A stretch of 64,000 nt of DNA from Acidaminobacter sp. (GCA_009881125.1 WXFH01000052.1:1-64000); one strand, 5' to 3'; counted from the stretch's first letter, positions 37,877 through 46,724 are shown. Numbers and translations: made by a program. The notes: generated by a model from the sequence alone, not told the origin.

Positions 37877-39682
37877 CTAACTTGCTTCTGCCTCTGCAAT
37901 AGAATTCTGAATATCCCAAACCCGCTTGTAAAGCCCTTCCTGCTGAATCAAAGCCTCATGAGTGTCAAAGGCTGAAACTGCCCCGTCTTCAATGACCAGA
38001 ATCCGGTCTGCCTCCATCAGCGTCGTAAGTCTGTGGGAAATCAAAAGAACAGTTGAATAAGCGCTGTTCGCCATCAAACCACCTCGGATCTGCCTGTCCG
38101 TTTCCGTGTCCACCGCACTCAGCGAGTCGTCGAAAATCATCACCGGCATGGGCTTCAGAAGCGTCCTGGCAATAGCGACGCGCTGTCTCTGACCGCCGGA
38201 AAGCGATACGCCTTTCTCACCCACCAAGGTCTCATAGCGGTGATCAAACTGCTCGATGTTGTGATGGATCGCCGAAATCTGCGCCGCCCTCACAATGTCT
38301 GCCTCGTTTGCCTCGCCTCGGATTGCGATATTCTCTCCAATAGTTCTGGCATAAAGAAAGGCTTCCTGAAGGACAAGTCCAATATTGCGTCTCAAATAAC
38401 GTTTGGAAATACGGTTTAGCGGTATGCCATCCAGCAAAATTTCGCCTTCAGTTGGCTCGTAAAGCCGCGTCAGCAGATAGGCCAGCGTCGACTTGCCCGA
38501 ACCAGTAGGGCCTAGGATGCCGATGGTCTCCCCAGGTAAAATTTGAAAATCAATCCCCTTCAGAATTTCTTCACCCTTTGGATAAGTAAAATGCACACCC
38601 TTAAATTCAATGCCGCCTATAATCTCAGGCTCCAGGTCCTTCTGACCATCTGGTGAAACAGTCGAATCATCCTCTGTTTCCGCTTCCAGAATTTCATCAA
38701 TCCTGACTACCGCGACCATGGTTTTTCCAAATTCGCTCAAAACTCTGCCGAGCTGACGGATCGGAAAAATGAGCATATTTTCATAAGTGATAAAAGCGAC
38801 GACTGTCCCAAGGCTGATAGTGCCCTCTATTGCCCACTTTGCGCCAAAATACATAACGAGCGCAATCTGGAGCAGGCACACAAAATCTGACAGCGACCAG
38901 AAATAAGCAAAATTTAGAATCAGTTTGTAAACCTTCTCCTTTAAATCTTTATTGAACCCCGAAAATTTCTCGTGTTCAAATGGCTCTCTTCCTAAAGCTT
39001 TAATGACCTTTATCCCGCTTAAATTTTCCTGCAGCATAGACGTCACTTTTGCTTCGGCTTCATCCGCAATTTTGAATTTAGCCTTGACCCTGAAGAAAAA
39101 CCAGATGGAAAACAGGATGACTATTGGGATCAGACTTAGGGCAATGAACGTCAATTTTGGATCAAGTGACCACATCAGCGCAGAGACGATCCCCACCATC
39201 AGTACAATGGACACAATTTCCACCACTTGAACAGCTAGAAACCTACGTATCGTTTCAACGTCTGAAGTAGCCCTCTGAATGAGGTCGCCGGTGTCGTGAC
39301 TTGAAAAGAACTCGAATTTGACTTCATGCAAGTGCTGCATCACCCGGTCCTTGAGTCCCTTGGCAATGCGCTCAGACGCCGCGGCGCTGGCTATGCCTTT
39401 GATCAGTAAAAATGCTGCTCGAAGCAGAGAAGCGATCAGAATCAGAATTGCGACCCCAAACAGGGTGCCACCGGTCAGTCTCGTCATCAGATCAGCAGAC
39501 CATGAGTCAGCCGCTGCACCACCAATGACTTGATCAATCGCGAATCTTATCATCAGGGGAATACTCATGGCAAACAGGGTCGTGAGCAGCACCGCCACCA
39601 TGGCGACAGTATACACCAGAGTATTTCCTCGCATGTGATGTGTTAACTTTTTAAATTGATTGGAATGAGAATGGAACGACAT
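37877..39682 (-). CDS. ABC exporter half, degenerate Walker B (BmrC/TM287-like)
   Basis: A 601-residue half-transporter: membrane domain (about 25-320), then an ATPase domain with Walker A LGPTGSGKSTL and a canonical signature VSLSGGQRQR. Walker B is MIFDDSLS, with Asp where the catalytic Glu normally is. This marks the non-hydrolysing site of a heterodimer with the next gene. The start is ATG 39682 (AAAGGGG upstream); a TTG 13 codons earlier is less likely. It is the first structural gene after the leader peptide and hairpins, so attenuation controls both halves. Confidence 0.93.
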   Translation of the reverse strand: MSFHSHSNQFKKLTHHMRGNTLVYTVAMVAVLLTTLFAMSIPLMIRFAIDQVIGGAAADSWSADLMTRLTGGTLFGVAILILIASLLRAAFLLIKGIASAAASERIAKGLKDRVMQHLHEVKFEFFSSHDTGDLIQRATSDVETIRRFLAVQVVEIVSIVLMVGIVSALMWSLDPKLTFIALSLIPIVILFSIWFFFRVKAKFKIADEAEAKVTSMLQENLSGIKVIKALGREPFEHEKFSGFNKDLKEKVYKLILNFAYFWSLSDFVCLLQIALVMYFGAKWAIEGTISLGTVVAFITYENMLIFPIRQLGRVLSEFGKTMVAVVRIDEILEAETEDDSTVSPDGQKDLEPEIIGGIEFKGVHFTYPKGEEILKGIDFQILPGETIGILGPTGSGKSTLAYLLTRLYEPTEGEILLDGIPLNRISKRYLRRNIGLVLQEAFLYARTIGENIAIRGEANEADIVRAAQISAIHHNIEQFDHRYETLVGEKGVSLSGGQRQRVAIARTLLKPMPVMIFDDSLSAVDTETDRQIRGGLMANSAYSTVLLISHRLTTLMEADRILVIEDGAVSAFDTHEALIQQEGLYKRVWDIQNSIAEAEAS

Positions 39683-39752
39683 ATCGAAGATGTCCCCTTT
39701 CGATCTTTTGTCGAAAAACAAACAAAAAATCAGAAATTATTACATTAAAAAA

Positions 39753-39774
39753 TGACGCAGATTCTCCTGCGTCA
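39753..39774 (-). terminator. Attenuator terminator before the ABC exporter genes
   Basis: TGACGCAG/CTGCGTCA, 8 bp with a 6-nt loop, followed by TTTTTT on the minus strand: a strong intrinsic terminator between leader ORF and exporter. Its CTGCG arm could instead pair with CGCAG of the hairpin before it, giving an antiterminated form. Confidence 0.8.
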
Positions 39775-39810
39775 CGAAATGTAATATTTTACCTGTAAAC
39801 AGCGTAAAAA

Positions 39811-39837
39811 TAGCCGCAGAAGAATCACCTGCGGCTA
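39811..39837 (-). terminator. First leader hairpin (attenuator stem)
   Basis: TAGCCGCAG/CTGCGGCTA, 9 bp, 9-nt loop, then TTTTTACG on the minus strand. It begins about 20 nt after the leader-ORF stop, within reach of a stalled ribosome, and shares arm sequence with the following terminator. Confidence 0.75.
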
Positions 39838-39857
39838 TATAGACTGCATCTAACTGT

Positions 39858-39938
39858 CTACAAAATTATAACCACAGGCTGCCGGTATGAAGTTGAATTT
39901 AGCGCGATTACATTATAATCATTAATTGTGATCATCAT
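39858..39938 (-). CDS. 26-residue leader peptide of the ABC exporter operon
   Basis: A short ORF starting ATG ATG with AGGAGGT at ideal distance (7 nt), encoding MMITINDYNVIALNSTSYRQ and six further residues. The codon content has no run of one amino acid, so it is not an amino-acid attenuator of the trp/his kind. Placement between a good promoter and two hairpins copies the BmrB arrangement ahead of bmrCD in Bacillus, where ribosome-targeting antibiotics stall the leader ribosome and prevent termination. A small stem (TAGAC/GTCTA) overlaps its stop codon. It might instead be a functional micro-protein, which I consider less likely. Confidence 0.7.
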   Translation of the reverse strand: MMITINDYNVIALNSTSYRQPVVIIL

Positions 39939-40013
39939 AGCTGCAACCTCCTTTTTAATATTTTGTAGTGCTTTTCACGAGGGGCATGTCCGCCTGCCGT
40001 GGACTACATCCCT

Positions 40014-40042
40014 ATTATAGATCTAAATGTCTTGCTATACAA
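40014..40042 (-). promoter_or_regulatory. Sigma-A promoter of the ABC exporter leader
   Basis: TTGTAT (40042-40037), 17-bp spacer, perfect TATAAT (40019-40014) on the minus strand, about 75 nt before the leader start. It makes the exporter operon independent of the gene upstream. Confidence 0.8.
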
Positions 40043-40050
40043 GAATTTTT

Positions 40051-40293
40051 TTATACCTCTTTGGCCTTCAAATAACTGGCTACCTGATCCGCACCGACTT
40101 CGCCCACCATCTCATTGATCAAACCCTCAGTCAAATTTGAAAGACTCAGCAGTGTCGTCACCAGCGCTTCCATATCCCCTACATTCTGGTAACGCTCAAT
40201 CATTTCTTTTAAATAAGCCTTTTGTTCAGCAAAAATTGTTTCCGTTCTCTCATTCTGAAATTCAAAAAATCTGTCATCAATAATTACGCGCAT
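40051..40293 (-). CDS. Small hypothetical protein (80 aa)
   Basis: No family recognised. Mostly helical, mildly acidic, with RYQNVGDMEALVTTLLSLSN in the middle. The ATG follows AGAGGTAAATC and comes 3 bp after the stop of the acidic protein, so it belongs to that operon. No signal peptide or membrane segment. Judged real from spacing, ribosome binding site and composition. Confidence 0.7.
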   Translation of the reverse strand: MRVIIDDRFFEFQNERTETIFAEQKAYLKEMIERYQNVGDMEALVTTLLSLSNLTEGLINEMVGEVGADQVASYLKAKEV

Positions 40294-40296
40294 GAT

Positions 40297-42579
40297 TTAC
40301 CTCTTCCTGAACCGGCTAAAAAAGCCTTTTTTTGCGGCACGTTCCTCAACCTGAAGCACAACATCTTCCATTTTGTTTTCAAGTTTGAGAAATTTGTCCT
40401 GCTCATTTTTTAATAAAATCTGGAAATTCCGGATTAATTCATCCTTGTTTTGCAGCTGATGGTCCTTGATCTCCAGTTGTTTCCTCAAATAGTCGATCTG
40501 CTCCTTCAAGGTATCGAAAACGAAGGACCATTCTTCAACGGACATATACCGCTCGCTATTCTGAGCGACATTCTTTTCGGCTGCAGTACCTTCGCTTTTC
40601 GCAGTCTCAGCCGCTTCCACACCAAAGCGTCGCTCCGCCTTATAAACCTGTTCTTCTTCTTGTTGTTGGTTACGATCCCAACCCCGTTCTTGAAACGTTT
40701 CCTGATTTCTATCCTGCTCCGCAGCACCAAAGACCTCTGCGGAAGCCCACTTGTACTCCGACACAGGTTGAGGCTCTGACGCTTCAGAAATGCTGTCTTC
40801 CTCGCTGCCTTCCTCACGAAGCTCCTTCAGCCAGCGATGTTCGTCCGTCCTAATGTCATCACCAGGCTTCATGTGGTGAAGGTCAGAATCCACAATTAAT
40901 CGGTCTGACGGCTGCCTAGTCTCAGGATCGGGCTTCAAGTCTTCTAACGGGCTGAGCGCTTCTTCTTCTTCTTCTTCTTCTTCTTCTTCTTCTTCTTCTG
41001 CTGCTGCTGCTGCTGCTTTCTGAGGAGTCCAAGGGCTTTCTCCCTCTGATGCTGTGCTGTCCTCTGCTATTTCAGGTTTTTCCTCCGGCTCCGCTTCAGA
41101 TTCCGACACTTCGTGAAAAGAAGTCACATATTGAAAATGACTGAATCTCTCACGATTTCTTCTGACGGGAGGATAGTCTGACGGCTGAGCTTCAGAGGTT
41201 TGCTCATTGTCTTCCCAAATCGGCTTCAAATCAGGGCTGTTGTGATTGTATTCCGCTGGCAGGAATCCAGAAGGATCTCTCATTGCAGGCAAAACCATTT
41301 TAGGCTGATCAATAGTATTTGTCAACTGTTCAGAGGCATCAAAATGCTCCTGAATGACATCAGGCTCAACTTCCGGTTCTGGTTCGACTGCAGAATCCGG
41401 AGCTGTTTCCTTCACCTCTTCATTCAGTGTCTCTACATCAATTATTAGCGAATCAGCTGAGTTATTCTCAATATTTACCGCTTGTTCTGGTTCTTGCTCA
41501 GCCTCTGATGACTTGACATCCTCAATTTCAGAATGGATTTCAGGTTCTTTCGACATATCGGCAAAACCGTTAAATTCTTCATTAGATGAACCGGCTTCGC
41601 CAGAATTGACTTCGTCACAATTCGAATCATCAATTTGGTTGTCCTCAAGATGATCTTCAGCAAGAATGTCTTCATCAAGAGTGTCTACATCAAGACTGCC
41701 ATCATCAAGACTGTCTTCCTCAAGTTTCTCTTCCTCAAGTTTCTCTTCCTCAAGACTGCCTTTCTCAACACTCACTTCTTCAACACTCTCTTCTTCAACA
41801 CCGTCTTCCTCAAGATCATCTTCATCAAAATCATCTTGCTCGAGATAATCCTCAGCGTATTCCTCATTTAAAATCTCAATCAATCTTGATTTTAAATTAT
41901 GTGGTCGAATTTCCCCCATATCGCTGTAATTCTCATTTAAGATTCGGATCAGGCGCTCCTGAAAATCCTCATGATCGACATCAAGTTTGAAAACTTTCTC
42001 CAGAGCTGGAGTGTCTTGAGTCTCCTTCTCAGAGGCCTTCAGCTCGGCAGCGGTCTGTTTACCTTGTACAGCTTGAAACTGTTCCGTATCAGACCGCATA
42101 GCAGCTTCCTCCCCATTAAAAATTGAACTTTCCATCTCAGATCCCTGCAGATCATCTGAAGCATGTACTTCAGGCGGCTTAGACGGTGTTTCATCAAATT
42201 GGGTCACTTCCACAGCTGTGTGTTGCGTCAAAGCCTCAACCTTTGCCAGAAGCTCCAGCATTTTTTGATGGCGCTGACTTTTGAATATGTCAATTTGTTC
42301 AGGTGGCACATCGTCTTTGGGATCACGGAACAGGATCGCCTTGAGTTCTACATCCGATGGCATATTATCAGGGACTTCAATCTCATTGTTGTTCCAATCA
42401 ATGCTAAGGCTTGACTGGGATTGCTCAGGAGTCCCAAGAGTCTCGATCAGCGGTTCCATTTTCTTAATGACTTCCTCTACTTGTTCAGGAGGTGTCGGTT
42501 TTAGATCAATCCGCAAAGAAGCATTGTTCTTAAGCCTGAATCTGCCAAGCAAGTCATCTTCAGCAAACTTTTTTCTCAT
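40297..42579 (-). CDS. Long acidic low-complexity protein with pentad repeats and coiled-coil C-terminus
   Basis: 760 residues, not assigned to a family. The N-terminal roughly 120 residues look folded (RFRLKNNASLRIDLKPTPPEQ). The middle is strongly acidic and disordered. It includes about fifteen five-residue units of the form acidic-acidic-x-x-Leu/Val/Ile (around 240-315, coded at 41640-41860) and a Glu11-Ala5 stretch coded by GAA/GCA triplets (40960-41010). The last 100 residues form a coiled coil (DYLRKQLEIKDHQLQNKDEL) ending in a basic tail KKGFFSRFRKR. Good AGGAGG. It might be a scaffold or surface-linked protein; position after PduO/CobW/BMC genes is the only functional hint. Confidence 0.8.
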   Translation of the reverse strand: MRKKFAEDDLLGRFRLKNNASLRIDLKPTPPEQVEEVIKKMEPLIETLGTPEQSQSSLSIDWNNNEIEVPDNMPSDVELKAILFRDPKDDVPPEQIDIFKSQRHQKMLELLAKVEALTQHTAVEVTQFDETPSKPPEVHASDDLQGSEMESSIFNGEEAAMRSDTEQFQAVQGKQTAAELKASEKETQDTPALEKVFKLDVDHEDFQERLIRILNENYSDMGEIRPHNLKSRLIEILNEEYAEDYLEQDDFDEDDLEEDGVEEESVEEVSVEKGSLEEEKLEEEKLEEDSLDDGSLDVDTLDEDILAEDHLEDNQIDDSNCDEVNSGEAGSSNEEFNGFADMSKEPEIHSEIEDVKSSEAEQEPEQAVNIENNSADSLIIDVETLNEEVKETAPDSAVEPEPEVEPDVIQEHFDASEQLTNTIDQPKMVLPAMRDPSGFLPAEYNHNSPDLKPIWEDNEQTSEAQPSDYPPVRRNRERFSHFQYVTSFHEVSESEAEPEEKPEIAEDSTASEGESPWTPQKAAAAAAEEEEEEEEEEEEEALSPLEDLKPDPETRQPSDRLIVDSDLHHMKPGDDIRTDEHRWLKELREEGSEEDSISEASEPQPVSEYKWASAEVFGAAEQDRNQETFQERGWDRNQQQEEEQVYKAERRFGVEAAETAKSEGTAAEKNVAQNSERYMSVEEWSFVFDTLKEQIDYLRKQLEIKDHQLQNKDELIRNFQILLKNEQDKFLKLENKMEDVVLQVEERAAKKGFFSRFRKR

Positions 42580-42619
42580 TGTGACACCTCCTGTCTTTTC
42601 TGTCAGTCAATCTTCTTTG

Positions 42620-43174
42620 CTAAAATTCAACTATTTCATAATTTTCTTCGACAAATCGAGACAAGGCATAAAACAAATCAGACAATCGATTAACATATTT
42701 CAAAAGCTCATCGCTTATTTCTCCGTGTTTATAAAGAGGTACCATGAGTCTCTCTGCCCGTCTGCAGACAGTCCGGCAAATGTGAAGATGCGCGCTGGCT
42801 TTATTATCTCCCGGAATGATGAAATAACTGGGCGTCTCAAAAGTTTTTAAATAATCGTCAATGGTGTCCTCAAGAAAATCCACATCCTCTTGCTGAATGG
42901 TCGTCTTTAGAATACTCAGATCCACAGTGGCGAGTTCAGCGCCAACATCAAACAGCTTCCTCTGGATCTCATGAAGCAGACTCGTGGTCTTTGCATCCGT
43001 AATATAATGCTTGGCAAGACCTATAAAACTATTCAGCTCATCGATCGTACCATAGGCTTCAACACGGGGCTCATCTTTATAGACATTAGTCGTATCATAC
43101 AGATTGGTTTTTCCGCCGTCACCTGTACGCGTATAAACCACCATTTCTTCCGGTGTTCTATGATCTTCCTTCAT
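42620..43174 (-). CDS. PduO-type cob(I)alamin adenosyltransferase
   Basis: Makes adenosylcobalamin from ATP and reduced cobalamin. A 184-residue five-helix protein with the N-terminal ATP loop YTRTGDGGKTNLYD (about 14-27), EAYGTIDELNSFIG, and the C-terminal RRAERLMVPL and YVNRLSDLFYALSR signatures. Sits between the CobW GTPase and the acidic protein. The cofactor points to a B12-dependent mutase, dehydratase or ammonia lyase elsewhere in the genome. Confidence 0.95.
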   Translation of the reverse strand: MKEDHRTPEEMVVYTRTGDGGKTNLYDTTNVYKDEPRVEAYGTIDELNSFIGLAKHYITDAKTTSLLHEIQRKLFDVGAELATVDLSILKTTIQQEDVDFLEDTIDDYLKTFETPSYFIIPGDNKASAHLHICRTVCRRAERLMVPLYKHGEISDELLKYVNRLSDLFYALSRFVEENYEIVEF

Positions 43175-43216
43175 GTTATCTCCACCTCCGTGGTCACCTT
43201 TAGTTTCTGAATGGCA

Positions 43217-44143
43217 CTAATTACTGAGTTTCATCTCTGTTCCCATTTCAGTCTTCCATGCCTGGTCGACGACCCTGATAATCTGTGGTCCGACTTTAGA
43301 TAAGAACACCAGGGTTGATGCCTCAAGCATCTTCTCAGTTTCAGCAAAATCGATGGTGCGGCTGACCACGTCCACTTGAAAACGACCTTCCAGCGTCTCG
43401 ACGAAGCCCTTGATTCTGTAAGCTGATGCGGATACAGTTTCCAGGAATCGAATCAAATTCCCCTGAGGTACCGGCGCCTGATAGGACAGCATTATTGTCT
43501 TTGGCTTGTTGTCTTCTGTGTTGTAACTCTCTCTGAGCTCAGGCACAAAAACCTGATCGATCCCCTTTTCAATAAAGCTAAAATCCAAGTTGAAATAGCT
43601 GCTGCGCATCATCCGAATTTTGGGCTGGATGCTGACAATGACAGATTCTACTTCGAGAAGTGCTTCTTCGCTGACGCGGTCAACTTTATTGAGAATGGCG
43701 ATGTCAGCGCACTCAATTTGCCTTTTTAAGGTAACCAAATCACTGATCTGCTCCATGAAGTGCAGCGCATCTACAATGCAAATGGTGCCTGCATAGTCAT
43801 ATACCTCAGGACTCTCCACCCCGACGACTTCAAGAATTTCAGCAATATTGGAGGGATCCGCAAGGCCTGAGGATTCCACAAAGACATAATCCAGGTCATA
43901 AGCCGCCATTTCATTGAGCGCTCTGATGAAGGACAGTTTAAGGCATGAGCAGAAGATTGAGCCGCGGTTCAGCTCGATCATAGTCAGCTCATCAGACTCC
44001 AGAATTGGACCATCAATGGAAACGCGGCCAAATTCATTCATGATAATCCCAATTTTTTTATCCGGAAAATGTTCCAACAGGGACTTTAAAAAGGTAGTCT
44101 TCCCGGCACCTAGAAATCCGGATAATAGAAAAAGCTTAATCAT
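43217..44143 (-). CDS. CobW-family (G3E) GTPase
   Basis: A 308-residue metal- or cofactor-chaperone GTPase. Walker A is SGFLGAGKTT (8-17), a CxC motif in GSIFCSCL replaces the usual CxCC, a Walker B-like ESSGLADPS follows, and NKVD gives guanine specificity. The C-terminal CobW_C domain is short. The start is ATG 44143 with AGGAG; an earlier ATG is unsupported. Next to a cobalamin adenosyltransferase a role in B12-enzyme assembly or reactivation is plausible (G3E chaperones such as MeaB/IcmF), but zinc or nickel handling is also possible. Confidence 0.9.
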   Translation of the reverse strand: MIKLFLLSGFLGAGKTTFLKSLLEHFPDKKIGIIMNEFGRVSIDGPILESDELTMIELNRGSIFCSCLKLSFIRALNEMAAYDLDYVFVESSGLADPSNIAEILEVVGVESPEVYDYAGTICIVDALHFMEQISDLVTLKRQIECADIAILNKVDRVSEEALLEVESVIVSIQPKIRMMRSSYFNLDFSFIEKGIDQVFVPELRESYNTEDNKPKTIMLSYQAPVPQGNLIRFLETVSASAYRIKGFVETLEGRFQVDVVSRTIDFAETEKMLEASTLVFLSKVGPQIIRVVDQAWKTEMGTEMKLSN

Positions 44144-44239
44144 AATTTTACTCCTTTGTCTAATCACATTCTGTCTTTGCCGCCGCTATTGCTGTGTATA
44201 CAATTTAACTTTGCTTTCTTTCACATAAGAGAAACTAAG

Positions 44240-44788
44240 CTATTTCAGACTGTCAATCAGTCCCTGGTCTGGCGACGGAATGGCAATAGCCTCTTTAATT
44301 TTATCCGGATTTCCGATTTTTTCAACCCCAACGCGAAGTGCATTTTCAACTGAAGCGACATCACCTGTAAACAGCACAACGGCCTTGCCGCCCAGTCCAA
44401 GACTGACATGAAGTTTGAGAAGCCTGACATTAGCTGCTTTTCGTATGGCATCTGCACCTAGGAACCCCATGGCCAGAGTCTTGGTTTCCAAAATACCAAG
44501 TGCCTTGATCTCACTCTTGTCCATGATGCCATGGATGGATTCAAGGACACCATCGGCAATATTAGCTATAACATCTGCTTCCAGGACATGCTTCCCACCT
44601 GCTGCTTTTCCCGTCTCCACGGCACTTGTTACCGCTGCCACATCTCCCGTTATGATGGCGAGGTACTTGCCAATGCACGTCATCCGCGCTTCAATCACCT
44701 GAACCTGCGCTCGTTTGAGCATGGCGTCCAGCGCCTGAATGCCTGCAGCTATGCTGCTGAGTTCCAAAATTCCTATTGCGTTTGGCAT
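44240..44788 (-). CDS. Tandem-BMC microcompartment shell protein, PduT-like
   Basis: A 182-residue BMC-T protein: two BMC domains (about 1-88 and 92-175), each with the AIGILEL/ALGILET start and a KxxxxxxGDVxxV core. It aligns along its length with PduT. Cys38 (MTCIGK) is conserved, which in PduT holds a central [4Fe-4S] cluster in the trimer pore. No other shell genes are in the window. Solitary BMC-T genes may serve a locus elsewhere or have been recruited to a new use. Its start overlaps the GGDEF/HD-GYP stop by 16 bp. Confidence 0.92.
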   Translation of the reverse strand: MPNAIGILELSSIAAGIQALDAMLKRAQVQVIEARMTCIGKYLAIITGDVAAVTSAVETGKAAGGKHVLEADVIANIADGVLESIHGIMDKSEIKALGILETKTLAMGFLGADAIRKAANVRLLKLHVSLGLGGKAVVLFTGDVASVENALRVGVEKIGNPDKIKEAIAIPSPDQGLIDSLK

Positions 44789-46674
44789 ATTATTTCACTC
44801 CTATCATACCATGACATTTTTAGGACTTCTTCTACAAAAAGTCTGCTGAGGATCGGATCGAACTGTTTGCCTGAGTTTTTGATGATTTCATTGACTGCGG
44901 TCTCCGGACTTAGGGCGGATCGGTATGGCCGGTCACAGGTCATGGCGTCATAGGCGTCCGCCAGCTGGATCATGCGGGATTCCAGGGGAATCTGGTCACC
45001 CCGGAGGCCTTTCGGGTAGCCTGTCCCATCCCAGTTCTCATGGTGGGCTAAGGTCAGATCCGCGATTTCAGACATGTCGTTGACCGCGCTGAGGATTCTG
45101 TATCCAATTTCAGGGTGACGCTTCATTTCGAGCCATTCGTCATCACTCAGCGAGCCGCTCTTATTCAGCAAATGCTCATAAATGGCTATCTTCCCGATAT
45201 CGTGCATCAATCCAAAGGTTTTCAGCGCTTCTACCCGCGTATTCATGAACCCGTAAGCTGAGCCAAGAGCGCCACACAGCTGGCTGACCCGCCTGGAATG
45301 AAGTTCCTCCCTAGGGTTTTTCTCATGAAGCGTATTCAGAATCGCGTGAACGATCTGCCCACGCATGCTCGGACCTTCATAGAGCTTATTGGAGTACATC
45401 ATGTTCTCAGCATCCTTGAAGACTTCTTGCGTTAACTCATCCGACTCATGCTTCACAGAGAAACCAATGGAGATTGAGATCATGATGGAATCGATTTTCT
45501 CATTACAACTGGCCTGTTTGATGCGCTCCACCACTTCCAGAGCGGTCTTTTGATCCGTCTTGGGGAGCAGCACGACAAATTCGTCTCCACCCCAGCGGGC
45601 AATGATATCTTCTGACCTGCAGACACTTCTTAGAACGTCCGCCGTTTTGACCAGCAGGCGGTCGCCCATTCTATGTCCAAAGGCGTCGTTGGTAATTTTG
45701 AGTCCGTTGACATCACACATCAGAATTGTGAGCGGCAGGTTGCGTTCTGTATCAAGCCTGTCCATCTCCACCTCAAAGAAGCGTCGGTTATAAAGACCCG
45801 TGAGCTGATCGTGATAGCTGAGAAATCTAAGTTCATATTCAGACCGTTTTCTGACGGAGATGTCGTTAAAAATCTGATAGGCCCCGACGACCTCATCCCC
45901 AATCAATACCGGCACACCCTTCATGCTGACTTCTCGAACCTCACCCGTGTTGTTGAGGCGTTCCGTTTCGAGCTCAAAGGCCTCGCCTTTGAAAAGTTTA
46001 TCCGTCAAAGACTTGGCATCCTCAAATTTGGAAGGCTCATTCAGTATGGCATCTGGTTCTTTAAACCTGAGATCCTCAAGATAATAGCCAAATAACTGCA
46101 CAAACCGTTCATTAAGATCAACCACTTGCCGATGGTGATTTAAAATCAAAATCGCATCCGTAGAATTCTTAAAAAGCGCTTCAAATTGATTTTTTTGCAG
46201 CATAATTCCGTTTTGGGCCGACTGACTGATAAACAGGGACTCTTCCAGCTTTTGGTTCATTGCCTTAAGTTTCTTCTGATCCTTTTTATATTCTCTGCTG
46301 TTATGTCGGATCCTATACAGGAGCATGTTGATGCCTGCCATCAATTCACTCAGTTTTGAGGCTTCATTGACCTCCAGCATTTCGAGTTCGGGATTGTTCA
46401 AATCCACTTTTCGAATGTGGTCCTCAACCGCTCTAAGCGGTTTGATATAGAACCTTCGGTGATACAGTATTGAAAGCATTCCCAGCAAGGTCATCAGAAC
46501 GAGAATGACCAAATAGGCGGTCATCATAGGCGAAAATCCGGTTCCGGACTCGGCCCCCGGTGCCAAAAAGCGATAGCTGTAGCCTACGACTGCCAGGATG
46601 CTGAGAACTATGGCTGTCATCAGTAATTTGTATAGGATGGAAGCTAACTTCAACAATTTCACCAGCCTTTGCAT
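44773..46674 (-). CDS. Membrane PAS-GGDEF-HD-GYP c-di-GMP protein
   Basis: A 633-residue signalling protein with two N-terminal helices (about 10-33, 47-67), a HAMP-like linker, a PAS domain (about 165-285), a GGDEF domain with intact RWGGDEFVVLL (cyclase) and an HD-GYP domain with LMHDIGKIAI and HHENWDGTGYP (phosphodiesterase). Both active sites look competent, so it could make or degrade c-di-GMP. It is the first gene of a run with the BMC-T, CobW and PduO genes. A TGCCGATGGT motif lies in the PAS coding region. Confidence 0.93.
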   Translation of the reverse strand: MQRLVKLLKLASILYKLLMTAIVLSILAVVGYSYRFLAPGAESGTGFSPMMTAYLVILVLMTLLGMLSILYHRRFYIKPLRAVEDHIRKVDLNNPELEMLEVNEASKLSELMAGINMLLYRIRHNSREYKKDQKKLKAMNQKLEESLFISQSAQNGIMLQKNQFEALFKNSTDAILILNHHRQVVDLNERFVQLFGYYLEDLRFKEPDAILNEPSKFEDAKSLTDKLFKGEAFELETERLNNTGEVREVSMKGVPVLIGDEVVGAYQIFNDISVRKRSEYELRFLSYHDQLTGLYNRRFFEVEMDRLDTERNLPLTILMCDVNGLKITNDAFGHRMGDRLLVKTADVLRSVCRSEDIIARWGGDEFVVLLPKTDQKTALEVVERIKQASCNEKIDSIMISISIGFSVKHESDELTQEVFKDAENMMYSNKLYEGPSMRGQIVHAILNTLHEKNPREELHSRRVSQLCGALGSAYGFMNTRVEALKTFGLMHDIGKIAIYEHLLNKSGSLSDDEWLEMKRHPEIGYRILSAVNDMSEIADLTLAHHENWDGTGYPKGLRGDQIPLESRMIQLADAYDAMTCDRPYRSALSPETAVNEIIKNSGKQFDPILSRLFVEEVLKMSWYDRSEIICQTQ

Positions 46675-46695
46675 GATCGCCTTAAGATTACAAAT

Positions 46696-46724
46696 TTGAC
46701 ATCAATTCCGTCAGGTGTTATAAT
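46696..46724 (+). promoter_or_regulatory. Consensus promoter of the Fur-family gene
   Basis: TTGACA (46696-46701), 17 bp, TATAAT (46719-46724): a perfect sigma-A promoter between the divergent GGDEF gene and the regulator. Confidence 0.88.

Noticed and set aside
38518..38527. TGCCGATGGT copy in the ABC exporter gene as evidence of insertion
   Set aside because: It encodes ETIGI of the conserved GETIGILGPTG stretch, so this copy may arise from ordinary codon choice; it is counted but carries little weight.
41635..41871. Plus-strand frame rich in Phe/Leu/Ile-Lys repeats, resembling membrane helices
   Set aside because: It is the complement of the acidic pentad repeats; no start signal and the minus-strand gene is well supported.
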